This document shows positions 1 to 5,391 of a stretch of DNA of 5,551 nt, piece by piece. This DNA comes from an uncultured Victivallales bacterium (GTDB lineage Bacteria; Verrucomicrobiota; Lentisphaeria; Oligosphaerales; JAFGRS01): contig CAILKC010000819.1 in NCBI GenBank assembly GCA_903834675.1, positions 1 to 5,551 of the forward strand, in the 5' to 3' direction. The notes under the pieces were generated by a model. The model was not told the DNA's origin and searched no databases. It was given only the letters and a program-made list of their open reading frames with translations. Every line of letters starts with the position of its first letter. The stretch's first letter is position 1. The translations under genes and the position numbers were made by a program.

Positions 1-102
1 CAGGCGATCCGGCGCGTCCCGGCCGGATCGGAATGGGACCCGCGTCGGCAAGTCTCATTCCGGTATGTCCGGCCCCCGCCGGGCGCTCGGCTGAACCCTT
101 AA
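1..102 (+). CDS. Possible 3' end of an upstream gene (partial)
   Basis: Frame 1 is open from the window edge to a TAA at 100-102 and would encode about 33 residues including EWDPRQVSFRYVRPP. Third codon positions are mostly G or C, as expected for a gene here. All three forward frames are open across most of this short GC-rich stretch, so openness proves little. The stop lies inside the heptamer repeat that begins at 91. A strong hairpin (27-64) lies within the frame, which could equally mean the region is non-coding. I recognise no family. Confidence 0.2.
   Translation, partial: QAIRRVPAGSEWDPRRQVSFRYVRPPPGARLNP
27..64. repeat. Inverted repeat / strong hairpin
   Basis: Arms 27-39 and 52-64 pair over 13 positions around a 12-nt loop. 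The core is GGAATGGGAC (30-39) against GTCTCATTCC (52-61), with two G-T wobbles in the full stem. CCGG at 23-26 and 69-72 could extend it past a small bulge. No T-run follows, so it is not a textbook intrinsic terminator. It could be a terminator of an upstream gene, a dispersed palindromic element, or chance structure in coding DNA. Confidence 0.4.
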
Positions 103-154
103 CCCTTAACCCTTAACCCTGAACCCTGAACCCTGAACCCTGAACCCTGAACCC
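91..154. repeat. Telomere-like heptamer tandem array (9 units)
   Basis: Nine perfect head-to-tail 7-mers run from 91 to 153, with one extra C at 154. Unit 1 is CTGAACC, units 2-4 are CTTAACC and units 5-9 are CTGAACC, so only the third base varies and the variants are blocked rather than mixed. The minus strand therefore carries nine GGG tracts separated by TTCA or TTAA loops, which meets the usual G-quadruplex pattern. The reading frame closes in the array and the array does not look coding. It lies about 180 bases before the aminotransferase start; positions 155-322 between them show no gene and no convincing promoter. Confidence 0.9.
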
Positions 155-322
155 ACTGCGCCCCGGCGCCGCCGCCGCGCGCCATCCTGGCCGAACGTGC
201 TACGGTATGGCCTCAGTGCAGGGGGATCCCGGTCTGGGTTCCCAGTGAAACCGAGAAGCATTCGGAGTAGAGGTTGCCCGGTCCGGTCAGGCCGAGGGGT
301 AACGCCGTCAGTCAAGCATCAT

Positions 323-327
323 GGAGG
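323..327 (+). promoter_or_regulatory. Ribosome binding site of the aminotransferase
   Basis: GGAGG ends six bases before the ATG at 334. This fixes the start there rather than at the in-frame upstream ATG at 274, which has no comparable site. The ATG at 321 is in another frame and overlaps this site. Confidence 0.8.
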
Positions 328-333
328 CAGACC

Positions 334-1467
334 ATGCACAAGATCGGCGAAGCGGAGATCCGTGCGGTCCGGAAGGTGATCGCAGGCAAGCAGTTCATGC
401 GCTATCGCGGTGGCGAGGGCGGCTACACCGAGAAGTTCGAGCAGGCTCTGTGCGAGAAGATGAAGGTCAAGCATGCGCTGACCGTCAACAGCGGCACGGC
501 GGCCCTGACCTGCGCCGCGGTGGGCCTCGGACTCGGGCCGGGCGATGAGTTCATCGTGCCCGCCTACACCTGGATCGCCACGGCGCTCGGACCGCTGGCC
601 GCCGGCGCGGTGCCGGTCATGGCCGATGTGGATGAGAGCCTGACGCTGGACCCCGCTGACGTCGAGCGCAAGATCACGCCCTACACCAAGGCGATCGTGC
701 CCGTCCACATGGGTAACCTGGTGTGCAACATGGACGCGATCATGGCTCTGGCCGCCAAGCACAACCTGAAGGTCATCGAGGATGCCTGCCAGGCGGTCGG
801 CGCGGTCTACAAGGGTCGGCGCGTCGCCACCATCGGCCACGCAGGCGCGTTCAGCTTCAATATGTTCAAGAACATCACCTGCGCCGAAGGTGGCGCCGTG
901 CTCTCCGATGACGATGAGACCTTCTACCGGGCCACGATCTACCACGATGTCGGCTCGTTCTCCCGCGCCGCGAACGCCGGTATCAACGTGCCCTTCTTTG
1001 CCGGGGTAAATTTCCGCGTCAGCGAGATTCAGGGCGCCATGATGGGCGAGCAGCTCAAGCGCCTGGACGGCTTCATCGATGGGCTGCGGAAGCGGCGCGC
1101 GCTGGTGGCGGAGATCGTGTCGAAATCAGCCCGTTACCGCGTCAGTCCGCACCACGATCCGGCGAACGCCCTGGCTCTGACGCTGCTCTTCGAGACGGTT
1201 GACGCGGCCAAGGCTTTTGCGGCGCAGCACAAGCTGGGTCGGCCGATCGATTCGGGGCTGCACGTCTACACGAACTGGGAGCCGTTGATGAAGCAGCGGA
1301 CGCACCACCCGAAGCTGAATCCTTTCGCCTGGGCGCACCGTAAGATCGAGTACAGCCACGACATGTGCGCCCGCAGCCTCGACATTATGGCCCGCACCTG
1401 CAGCGTCGGCTTTGCCTACAACGCGCCGCTGGCCAAGCTGCGGGACTGGGCGAAGACCCTGGTGTAG
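334..1467 (+). CDS. DegT/DnrJ/EryC1/StrS family PLP-dependent aminotransferase
   Basis: The product is 377 residues, a normal length for this fold-type I family. These enzymes move an amino group, usually from glutamate or glutamine, to a keto-sugar nucleotide or keto-cyclitol in the cytoplasm, in synthesis of amino sugars for surface polysaccharides or natural products. Visible landmarks, in order: NSGTAAL at 52-58 (phosphate cup), PAYTW at 76-80, EDACQAVGA at 149-157 with D150 expected to hold the pyridine nitrogen and Q153 near the PLP oxygen, FSFNMFKN with K179 as the likely Schiff-base lysine, EGG at 185-187, NFRVSEIQGA from 226, and a C-terminal HVYTNWEPLM segment. All expected catalytic residues are present, so it should be active. 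It has no obvious pathway partner in the window (no sugar dehydratase, nucleotidyltransferase or glycosyltransferase), so the substrate is unknown. An inosose aminotransferase is as possible as a sugar-nucleotide one. It appears to be transcribed alone and ends at a convergent hairpin. Confidence 0.95.
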   Translation: MHKIGEAEIRAVRKVIAGKQFMRYRGGEGGYTEKFEQALCEKMKVKHALTVNSGTAALTCAAVGLGLGPGDEFIVPAYTWIATALGPLAAGAVPVMADVDESLTLDPADVERKITPYTKAIVPVHMGNLVCNMDAIMALAAKHNLKVIEDACQAVGAVYKGRRVATIGHAGAFSFNMFKNITCAEGGAVLSDDDETFYRATIYHDVGSFSRAANAGINVPFFAGVNFRVSEIQGAMMGEQLKRLDGFIDGLRKRRALVAEIVSKSARYRVSPHHDPANALALTLLFETVDAAKAFAAQHKLGRPIDSGLHVYTNWEPLMKQRTHHPKLNPFAWAHRKIEYSHDMCARSLDIMARTCSVGFAYNAPLAKLRDWAKTLV

Positions 1468-1477
1468 GCAGGTCAAC

Positions 1478-1507
1478 GGCGGTCGTGGGCCGACGCTCAC
1501 GACCGCC
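1478..1507. terminator. Hairpin between convergent genes, possible bidirectional terminator
   Basis: A perfect 10-bp stem, GGCGGTCGTG (1478-1487) with CACGACCGCC (1498-1507), extends inward by three more pairs (one G-T wobble) to leave a four-base loop, CGAC. It lies 10 bases after the aminotransferase stop and 12 bases beyond the reductase stop on the other strand, where a shared terminator would sit. Neither side has a T-tract, so it may act by a factor-assisted route or as an RNA 3'-end stabiliser instead of a classical intrinsic terminator. Confidence 0.6.
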
Positions 1508-1519
1508 AGGTGGGGCGCC

Positions 1520-2641
1520 CTACTTTACCAGCGTCACCGGGCAGGCGCGCCGAACCTGATCGACGGCGGCCCGCGCTTCGGTATCCCAGGCAAAATCCGG
1601 CTGCGCCTCAAGCTGCTTGATGAATTGCTCGACGATCGGCCGGGCGCCGCCAAAGCCGAAGCGGGTGAACAGGTCGAAGTAGATCATCCCGTGCCGGAAC
1701 CGCACCTGCGGCGGCGCTGCTGGGCAGGCGTCGCGTTGCAGGTAGCGGACGTTGCCATGCGCCTCGACTCGTCGGCGGATCTCCTGTTTCTCTGCCAAGG
1801 TCATGGCGGCGAGCCGACGGCCGGCAAAGCAGTTTTCCACGGCGCGTGCCGGGCTGCTGAAGCGGGTCAGAACACAGTCGATCTGCGGATGGCAGAGGAT
1901 CGCCAGCATGGTCGCCTGACCGGGCGTGTCCGCCACTCCTTCGAAGTCGGCGTGGAAGACGCCCCACTCACGACCGGTCAGACCGTTCAGCGTCGGGAAA
2001 TTCGCGATGATGCCCATGCCCTTAGCGCGAGCGAAGGGGAGGATTTCCTGGTCCACGGGTTCGACTTGAACCAGGCAGTACGGGAGTTGCACGACATCGA
2101 AGGCGTCGGTGTCAATGAGCGCCCGCAGCCGCCGGATGTCAAGGCTCTGGAAGTAGTCGAAACTGAAGGCCAGACGCTTCGCCAAACCGCGCTCGATAGC
2201 CTTCCGCCCGCCGTCGATGACCCCGCCCTTCTTGAAGCAGTTATGGAAGCGCTCCTCGTCCCAGCAGCCATGCGGGGCGTAGAGCAGGTCGACGCTGTCG
2301 GTCTTCATCCGCTGCAGGCTGGTTTCGAGATCACGCAGGGTTTGGTCGGCGTCCACCGGGTGTGACTTGGTGGCCACGATGAAGTCCCGGCGCCGGTCCG
2401 CCAGATGCTTGCCGATCATCTCTTCGCTGGCGCCGTAGGAGGCCGCCGTGTCCAGGAAGTTGCCGCCGCATTGCTGGTACGCATCCGCCGTCACGGCCGT
2501 ATTGCCCGGGCTGTCCGGCAGGCCGGGCTGGCCCCAGCCCAGCACCGAGACCTCCAGACCGCTCCGACCCAGCACGACCTTCGGCATCTGGGCGGGGAGT
2601 TGGTGGGTGCGAACCAGTTCAGCGGTGGTACGGAGTTCCAT
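1520..2641 (-). CDS. Aldo/keto reductase, COG1453-like, with degenerate C-terminal domain
   Basis: The product is 373 residues. Aldo/keto reductases are TIM-barrel enzymes that reduce aldehydes or ketones with NAD(P)H in the cytoplasm. The family tetrad is intact: D64 and Y69 in FLDTAASYGASEEMIG, K92 in VATKSH, and H124 in LLYAPHG. The LIDTDAFDVVQLPY segment (175-188) and a late cofactor-binding-type stretch near 255-275 fit the COG1453 type. Members of that group often end in a ferredoxin-like domain with several cysteines; here the matching stretch (YLQRDACPAAPPQ, 300-312) keeps only C306, so an iron-sulfur cluster is unlikely. The chosen start has GAAAGG eight bases upstream; the alternative M19, which aligns better with the usual N-terminus (PKVVLGRSGLEVS), has no visible site. 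It is transcribed alone and converges on the aminotransferase. A long open frame on the opposite strand (1412-2365) is its shadow. The substrate is unknown. Confidence 0.93.
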   Translation of the reverse strand: MELRTTAELVRTHQLPAQMPKVVLGRSGLEVSVLGWGQPGLPDSPGNTAVTADAYQQCGGNFLDTAASYGASEEMIGKHLADRRRDFIVATKSHPVDADQTLRDLETSLQRMKTDSVDLLYAPHGCWDEERFHNCFKKGGVIDGGRKAIERGLAKRLAFSFDYFQSLDIRRLRALIDTDAFDVVQLPYCLVQVEPVDQEILPFARAKGMGIIANFPTLNGLTGREWGVFHADFEGVADTPGQATMLAILCHPQIDCVLTRFSSPARAVENCFAGRRLAAMTLAEKQEIRRRVEAHGNVRYLQRDACPAAPPQVRFRHGMIYFDLFTRFGFGGARPIVEQFIKQLEAQPDFAWDTEARAAVDQVRRACPVTLVK

Positions 2642-2642
2642 T

Positions 2643-2657
2643 ACGAAAGCCTTTCGT
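2643..2657. promoter_or_regulatory. Palindrome overlapping the ribosome binding site of the aldo/keto reductase
   Basis: ACGAAAG and CTTTCGT flank a single central C, a perfect 7-bp palindrome that ends two bases before the reductase start codon. Read on the minus strand, the Shine-Dalgarno-like GAAAGG lies inside it. It could be a repressor operator or an RNA hairpin (6-bp stem, GGC loop) that hides the ribosome binding site. Function is inferred from position only. Confidence 0.4.
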
Positions 2658-2740
2658 CAGGGGGTTGTGCGTCGATCCTGGAACCAGCCTAACCCAAGGA
2701 GGACATGACCGCCTCCGGTAAGGTCCTTCGCAGAACCTGA

Positions 2741-2795
2741 ACGCATAGCCTTAACTTATTACACTCAAGTAGGTTGAATACGTTTGTATGCGATA
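2741..2795. promoter_or_regulatory. AT-rich intergenic core, probable promoter region
   Basis: This stretch is about 36% G+C in an otherwise strongly GC-rich window, and lies between the start of the minus-strand reductase and the plus-strand dioxygenase remnant. It contains TTAACTTATTACACTCAAG and TTGAATACG. I could not find a convincing -35/-10 pair with normal spacing on either strand. CGCATA (2742-2747) and TATGCG (2787-2792) form an inverted repeat across it. The rest of the gene-free stretch 2642-2906 holds two palindromes (2643-2657 and 2827-2839) and no supportable gene. Confidence 0.35.
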
Positions 2796-2826
2796 CGGCA
2801 GCGCTTACGTTACTGTCAGGTCAAGA

Positions 2827-2839
2827 GCGGTTCAACCGC
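2827..2839. promoter_or_regulatory. Palindrome, candidate operator
   Basis: GCGGTT and AACCGC flank a single central C (6-bp arms). Its TTCAACC half (2831-2837) is also the reverse complement of GGTTGAA at 2772-2778, so the same half-site occurs at least twice between the divergent genes. This is compatible with a regulator binding upstream of the LigB-like remnant, but no regulator gene is in view. Confidence 0.25.
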
Positions 2840-2906
2840 AGTCGCAGGCAATATCCGTTCTGGCCACCGCGGGCGGAAGGTCTCATCCGGGAGTGCATGC
2901 AGCCAC

Positions 2907-3198
2907 ATGAGTCTCGTCTTTGGCGCCATACTGCCGCACGGGCCTGGCATCGTCGCCGAGGTGGCGGCGGATCCTGCCCTGATGGCCGAGACACGGGCCG
3001 CGATGGAAGAGGCCGGACGACGGTTCGCGGCAGCGCGGGTGGACACGGTGATCTTAGCTGATTCTGGCCGGGGCGCTCGAGGCCGTGCCGATGGAGGTGG
3101 AACTGCTCTCGTATGCGGTGCCGACCTATTATGGTATGGCCGTTGCAGTCTACGAACCCGCGCTGGCGGCGCGAGACCGGGTTACTCTCTCAGATTGA
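2907..3198 (+). pseudogene. LigB-like (COG3885-type) extradiol dioxygenase family gene, internally deleted and frameshifted
   Basis: From the ATG at 2907, about 50 codons read MSLVFGAILPHGPG... through DPALMAETRAAMEEAGRRF to DTVIL, the typical N-terminus of class III extradiol dioxygenase (LigB) family proteins, also called AmmeMemoRadiSam protein B-like; the PHG histidine (H11) is a usual metal ligand. Similarity then stops. In the next frame, from about 3058 to the TGA at 3196-3198, about 46 codons read LILAGALEAVPMEVELLSY followed by AVPTYYGMAVAVYEP, which looks like the C-terminus of the same family. Intact members are roughly 260-280 residues, so some 170-190 codons, including the second metal-binding histidine region, appear lost near 3050-3062, with a frame change. 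A TAG at 3055-3057 blocks the second frame upstream. The frame open from 2784 to 3356 spans the first fragment but runs out of frame through the second. It is not expected to make an active enzyme. The family match is from memory of conserved motifs. Confidence 0.7.
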
Positions 3199-3229
3199 CA
3201 CAGCGGCCGCGCGAACAAGGGAGACGCAC

Positions 3230-3550
3230 ATGTCCCGATGCCGTTCCTGGTGGTTCCGCACGCTCTGCCTCGCCCTGGCCTGCACCGTCACGCTGGGATA
3301 CGGTTGCGGTTCTGGCGCTCCGCCGGTCAACACCGTGTCGTTTGAGGCGGCGGTGAACCAGTACCTGCGCTCGCAGTCGATGGACATGAAGGCGGGCCGC
3401 TTTCGTGCCCTCACGGTGACCGGCGACAGCGCCGTCGCGACGGTGTCGCTGTCCCATGCGGACGGGGCGGCTGGCGTCAGCGTACAGTGGGAGTTCAGCT
3501 TTGCGCGCCAGAACGGCGCCTGGGTCGTGTCCTCCTGCCGTCGGCGCTGA
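3230..3550 (+). CDS. Small exported or lipoprotein-like protein of unknown function
   Basis: The product is 106 residues. The start at 3230 is supported by AAGGGAG (3217-3223), six bases upstream. Residues 1-25 form a signal peptide: a basic start (MSRCRSWWFR), a hydrophobic core (TLCLALACTVTLG) and then GYGC. C26 could be lipidated, but glycine at -3 makes the lipobox imperfect, so simple secretion is also possible. The mature part has a short helix-like segment (FEAAVNQYLRSQ) followed by alternating beta-type strands, RFRALTVTGDSAVATVSL and VSVQWEFSFARQNGAWVV, a pattern reminiscent of small NTF2-like or DUF4878-like domains. That resemblance is weak. It starts 31 bases after the stop of the dioxygenase remnant and lies 102 bases before the dehydrogenase gene. 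Confidence 0.75.
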   Translation: MSRCRSWWFRTLCLALACTVTLGYGCGSGAPPVNTVSFEAAVNQYLRSQSMDMKAGRFRALTVTGDSAVATVSLSHADGAAGVSVQWEFSFARQNGAWVVSSCRRR

Positions 3551-3562
3551 GCCGACCTGACG

Positions 3563-3577
3563 GCCCGCCCCGCGGGC
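3563..3577 (+). terminator. GC-rich hairpin after the small exported protein gene
   Basis: GCCCGC and GCGGGC pair perfectly around a CCC loop, 12 bases after the stop codon. No T-run follows. It may weaken read-through into the dehydrogenase gene or mark a transcript end, but short GC palindromes are common in DNA of this composition. Confidence 0.3.
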
Positions 3578-3652
3578 AGGGTCGTAGCGCCCTCAGCCTC
3601 GCACAAGCACAAGCAGGATTCGTCGCACTCGCTGAAAGGAAAACGGACAGTC

Positions 3653-4798
3653 ATGCAGAACTTCATCTTCAAGAATCCCACCGAGATACTCTTCGGCAAA
3701 GGCATGATCGCAGAGATCGCCAGCCGGGTGCCGACCACGGTGCCCGTGCTTCTGCTCTATGGCGGGGGCTCGATCAGGCGCAATGGCGTCTACGACCAGG
3801 TCAAGGCCGCCCTGGCCTCGCACTCACCACTGGTGGAGTTTGGCGGCATCGAACCGAATCCCTTGCACGAGACCTGCATGAAGGCCGTGGCGCTGGGGCG
3901 CGAGAAGAGGGTCGGGTTCGTGCTGGCGGTCGGCGGTGGGTCCGTGCTTGACGCGGCCAAGTACATCTGCGCGGCAGCCTGCTACGAAGGGCGCGATCCC
4001 TGGGAGATCCTGACCAGCGCCGGCGCTGGGGTCAAGCGCGCCCTACCGCTGGGCACGGTGCTGACCCTGCCCGCCACCGGCTCCGAGTCCAATGGCAACT
4101 CGGTCATCTCCAGGCAGGCGACGCAGGAAAAGCTCTTCTTCGGCTCGCCCCTGTCCTTTCCCGTGTTCTCGGTGCTCGATCCCGAGACCACCTATTCGCT
4201 GCCGCAGAAGCAGGTCCGTAACGGCATTGTGGACGCCTTTGCGCACGTGATGGAGCAGTACATGACCTACCCCGCCGCGGCGCCGCTGCAGGACCGCCTG
4301 GCGGAGGGCGTGATTCACACCCTGCTCGAGATCGGCCCGTTGACCCTGGCCGCGCCGCGGGACTATGACGCCCGCGCCAGCTTCATGTGGTCTGCCACGC
4401 TGGCACTGAACACGCTGATCGGCTGCGGCGTGCCGCAGGACTGGGCGACCCACATGATCGGGCACGAACTCACCGCCTTCTACGGGCTCGATCACGCCGA
4501 GTCGCTGGCGGTGGTTATGCCTGGCATCTGGACCCACCAGATCCAGCGCAAAGGAGCGAAACTTACCCAACTGGGCCAGCGTCTCTGGGGAGCCACGACG
4601 CCCGAGGCGACCATCGCCCGCACCGAGGCCTTCTTCCGCGTGCTCGGCATGCCGACCCGGCTGTCGGAGTACGGGATCCAGGCGGCCGAGGCGGCGGCGA
4701 AGGTGCAGAAACGTTTCAGCGAGCGTGGCCAGTTGCTGGGCGAGTACGGCGACCTGACGCCAGCCCACGCCGCCGAGATCCTGAGGCTGCGGGCCTGA
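3653..4798 (+). CDS. yqhD: Iron/zinc-containing alcohol dehydrogenase, YqhD-like aldehyde reductase
   Basis: The product is 381 residues; E. coli YqhD has 387, and the two look alike along almost the whole length from memory (FKNPTEILFGKG, EFGGIEPNP, LTLPATGSESN, PQDWATHMIGHELTA). YqhD-type enzymes reduce a broad range of short-chain aldehydes to alcohols with NADPH in the cytoplasm and protect against reactive aldehydes. The metal ligands D194, H198, H267 and H281 are all present, at the same numbers as in YqhD. Cofactor motifs are YGGGS (36-40) and AVGGGSVLDAAK (92-103). The GGGS at 37-40, as in YqhD, favours NADPH; this is inference from homology. The ATG at 3653 has GGACAG five bases upstream and AAAGGA a little further off. 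It is probably co-transcribed with the small gene 48 bases downstream and perhaps with the one upstream. It looks fully functional. The symbol is by similarity; BdhA-type butanol dehydrogenase is the main alternative name. Confidence 0.95.
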   Translation: MQNFIFKNPTEILFGKGMIAEIASRVPTTVPVLLLYGGGSIRRNGVYDQVKAALASHSPLVEFGGIEPNPLHETCMKAVALGREKRVGFVLAVGGGSVLDAAKYICAAACYEGRDPWEILTSAGAGVKRALPLGTVLTLPATGSESNGNSVISRQATQEKLFFGSPLSFPVFSVLDPETTYSLPQKQVRNGIVDAFAHVMEQYMTYPAAAPLQDRLAEGVIHTLLEIGPLTLAAPRDYDARASFMWSATLALNTLIGCGVPQDWATHMIGHELTAFYGLDHAESLAVVMPGIWTHQIQRKGAKLTQLGQRLWGATTPEATIARTEAFFRVLGMPTRLSEYGIQAAEAAAKVQKRFSERGQLLGEYGDLTPAHAAEILRLRA

Positions 4799-4846
4799 CG
4801 CCAGGACCCGCAGGGCGGACAAGCATGACCGCGGGAGCCACCGTCC

Positions 4847-5206
4847 ATGCGTCGTAGGTCATTGGTGCTGCTGTTCGGAGTCGTGGCCTGCGCCGCGGCG
4901 GCGACGCCGCTGGCGCCGACGGTGGCGGGAGTGCAGCAGGCGGCGCCGGTCCTGCGTGATGGCATCGGCCTGGTGCAGGAGGTCGCCAAGATCCCTCTGG
5001 ACGTCGGCGAGATCTTGTTGCTGCCTATGGGCGTGGTGGAGTGCCTCGCCGCGCCCTTGCCGGGGGTGTCATTCATGAGCGGCCTCCGGCACATCGGCAC
5101 CGGCCTGCTGGCCCCCTTCTGTCTCGTCCGTGACGTGCTGACGCTCCCCTACGACGTGGCGGTGACCGCGGGTAACCTGAGCAAACACGTCGCGCCCGGA
5201 TCGTAA
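4847..5206 (+). CDS. Small putative lipoprotein with an internal repeat, function unknown
   Basis: The product is 119 residues. GGGAG (4833-4837) lies nine bases before the ATG. The N-terminus is MRRR followed by a hydrophobic stretch and VVAC (12-15), which fits a lipobox with C15 as the lipidated residue; cleavage by ordinary signal peptidase after the alanine run (16-19) is the alternative. The mature protein is hydrophobic but has no clear full-length membrane helix. LVQEVAKIPLDVGE (42-55) and LVRDVLTLPYDVAV (93-106) match at spaced positions (LV, V, P, DV), suggesting a two-fold repeat about 51 residues apart. I do not recognise a named family. It starts 48 bases after the dehydrogenase stop, so co-transcription is likely. 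Confidence 0.8.
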   Translation: MRRRSLVLLFGVVACAAAATPLAPTVAGVQQAAPVLRDGIGLVQEVAKIPLDVGEILLLPMGVVECLAAPLPGVSFMSGLRHIGTGLLAPFCLVRDVLTLPYDVAVTAGNLSKHVAPGS

Positions 5207-5267
5207 GGGAGAAGAGGCGACGGGGCGTGGCTGAGACTTGCAGCAACCTCGTATGACCCCAGGCGCC

Positions 5268-5327
5268 CTCCAGGCGATCCGGCGAGGCTCTTGCAGAACC
5301 CTCGGCTCACCAGCCTCTCGCCTGGAG
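5268..5327. repeat. Long inverted repeat in the right-hand non-coding region
   Basis: CTCCAGGCGA (5268-5277) and TCGCCTGGAG (5318-5327) are perfect 10-bp arms around 40 bases, which contain a smaller CGAGG/CCTCG stem (5283-5287, 5300-5304). It begins 62 bases after the last gene and might end its transcript, but no T-run follows. CTTGCAG occurs three times nearby (5237, 5290, 5376); the first two copies are followed by similar bases. I see no gene in 5207-5391. Confidence 0.45.
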
Positions 5328-5391
5328 CCGGCGGTCCGCACCGGCACTGCCGGGGCTGCCGCCGTACATGGGGGTCTTGCAGACGGCGGAC

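Noticed and set aside
1..14. 14-base word identical to 5271-5284, possible flanking direct repeats of a mobile element
   Set aside because: The match stops after 14 bases, there is no transposase or integrase between the copies, and a chance match of this length is not very unlikely in GC-rich DNA.
319..945. 208-codon open frame on the minus strand
   Set aside because: It is antisense to the aminotransferase, with low-complexity composition and no domain.
1412..2365. 317-codon open frame on the plus strand
   Set aside because: It is antisense to the aldo/keto reductase, starts inside the aminotransferase, has no ribosome binding site and no recognisable domain; it is a GC-rich shadow frame.
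2705..2740. Possible 11-residue leader peptide (MTASGKVLRRT) after a perfect AAGGAGG
   Set aside because: The Shine-Dalgarno sequence is only two bases from the ATG, too close for normal initiation, and nothing suggests attenuation downstream.
2784..3356. 190-codon open frame spanning the dioxygenase remnant
   Set aside because: Only the part from 2907 to about 3056 resembles a protein family; the start at 2784 has no ribosome binding site, and the tail reads the second remnant and the next gene out of frame.
3653..4798. Glycerol dehydrogenase or classical FucO-type iron alcohol dehydrogenase
   Set aside because: The local motifs and the exact ligand numbering match YqhD better than those relatives.
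4043..4822. 259-codon open frame on the minus strand
   Set aside because: It is the antisense shadow of the YqhD-like gene, which has complete family motifs.
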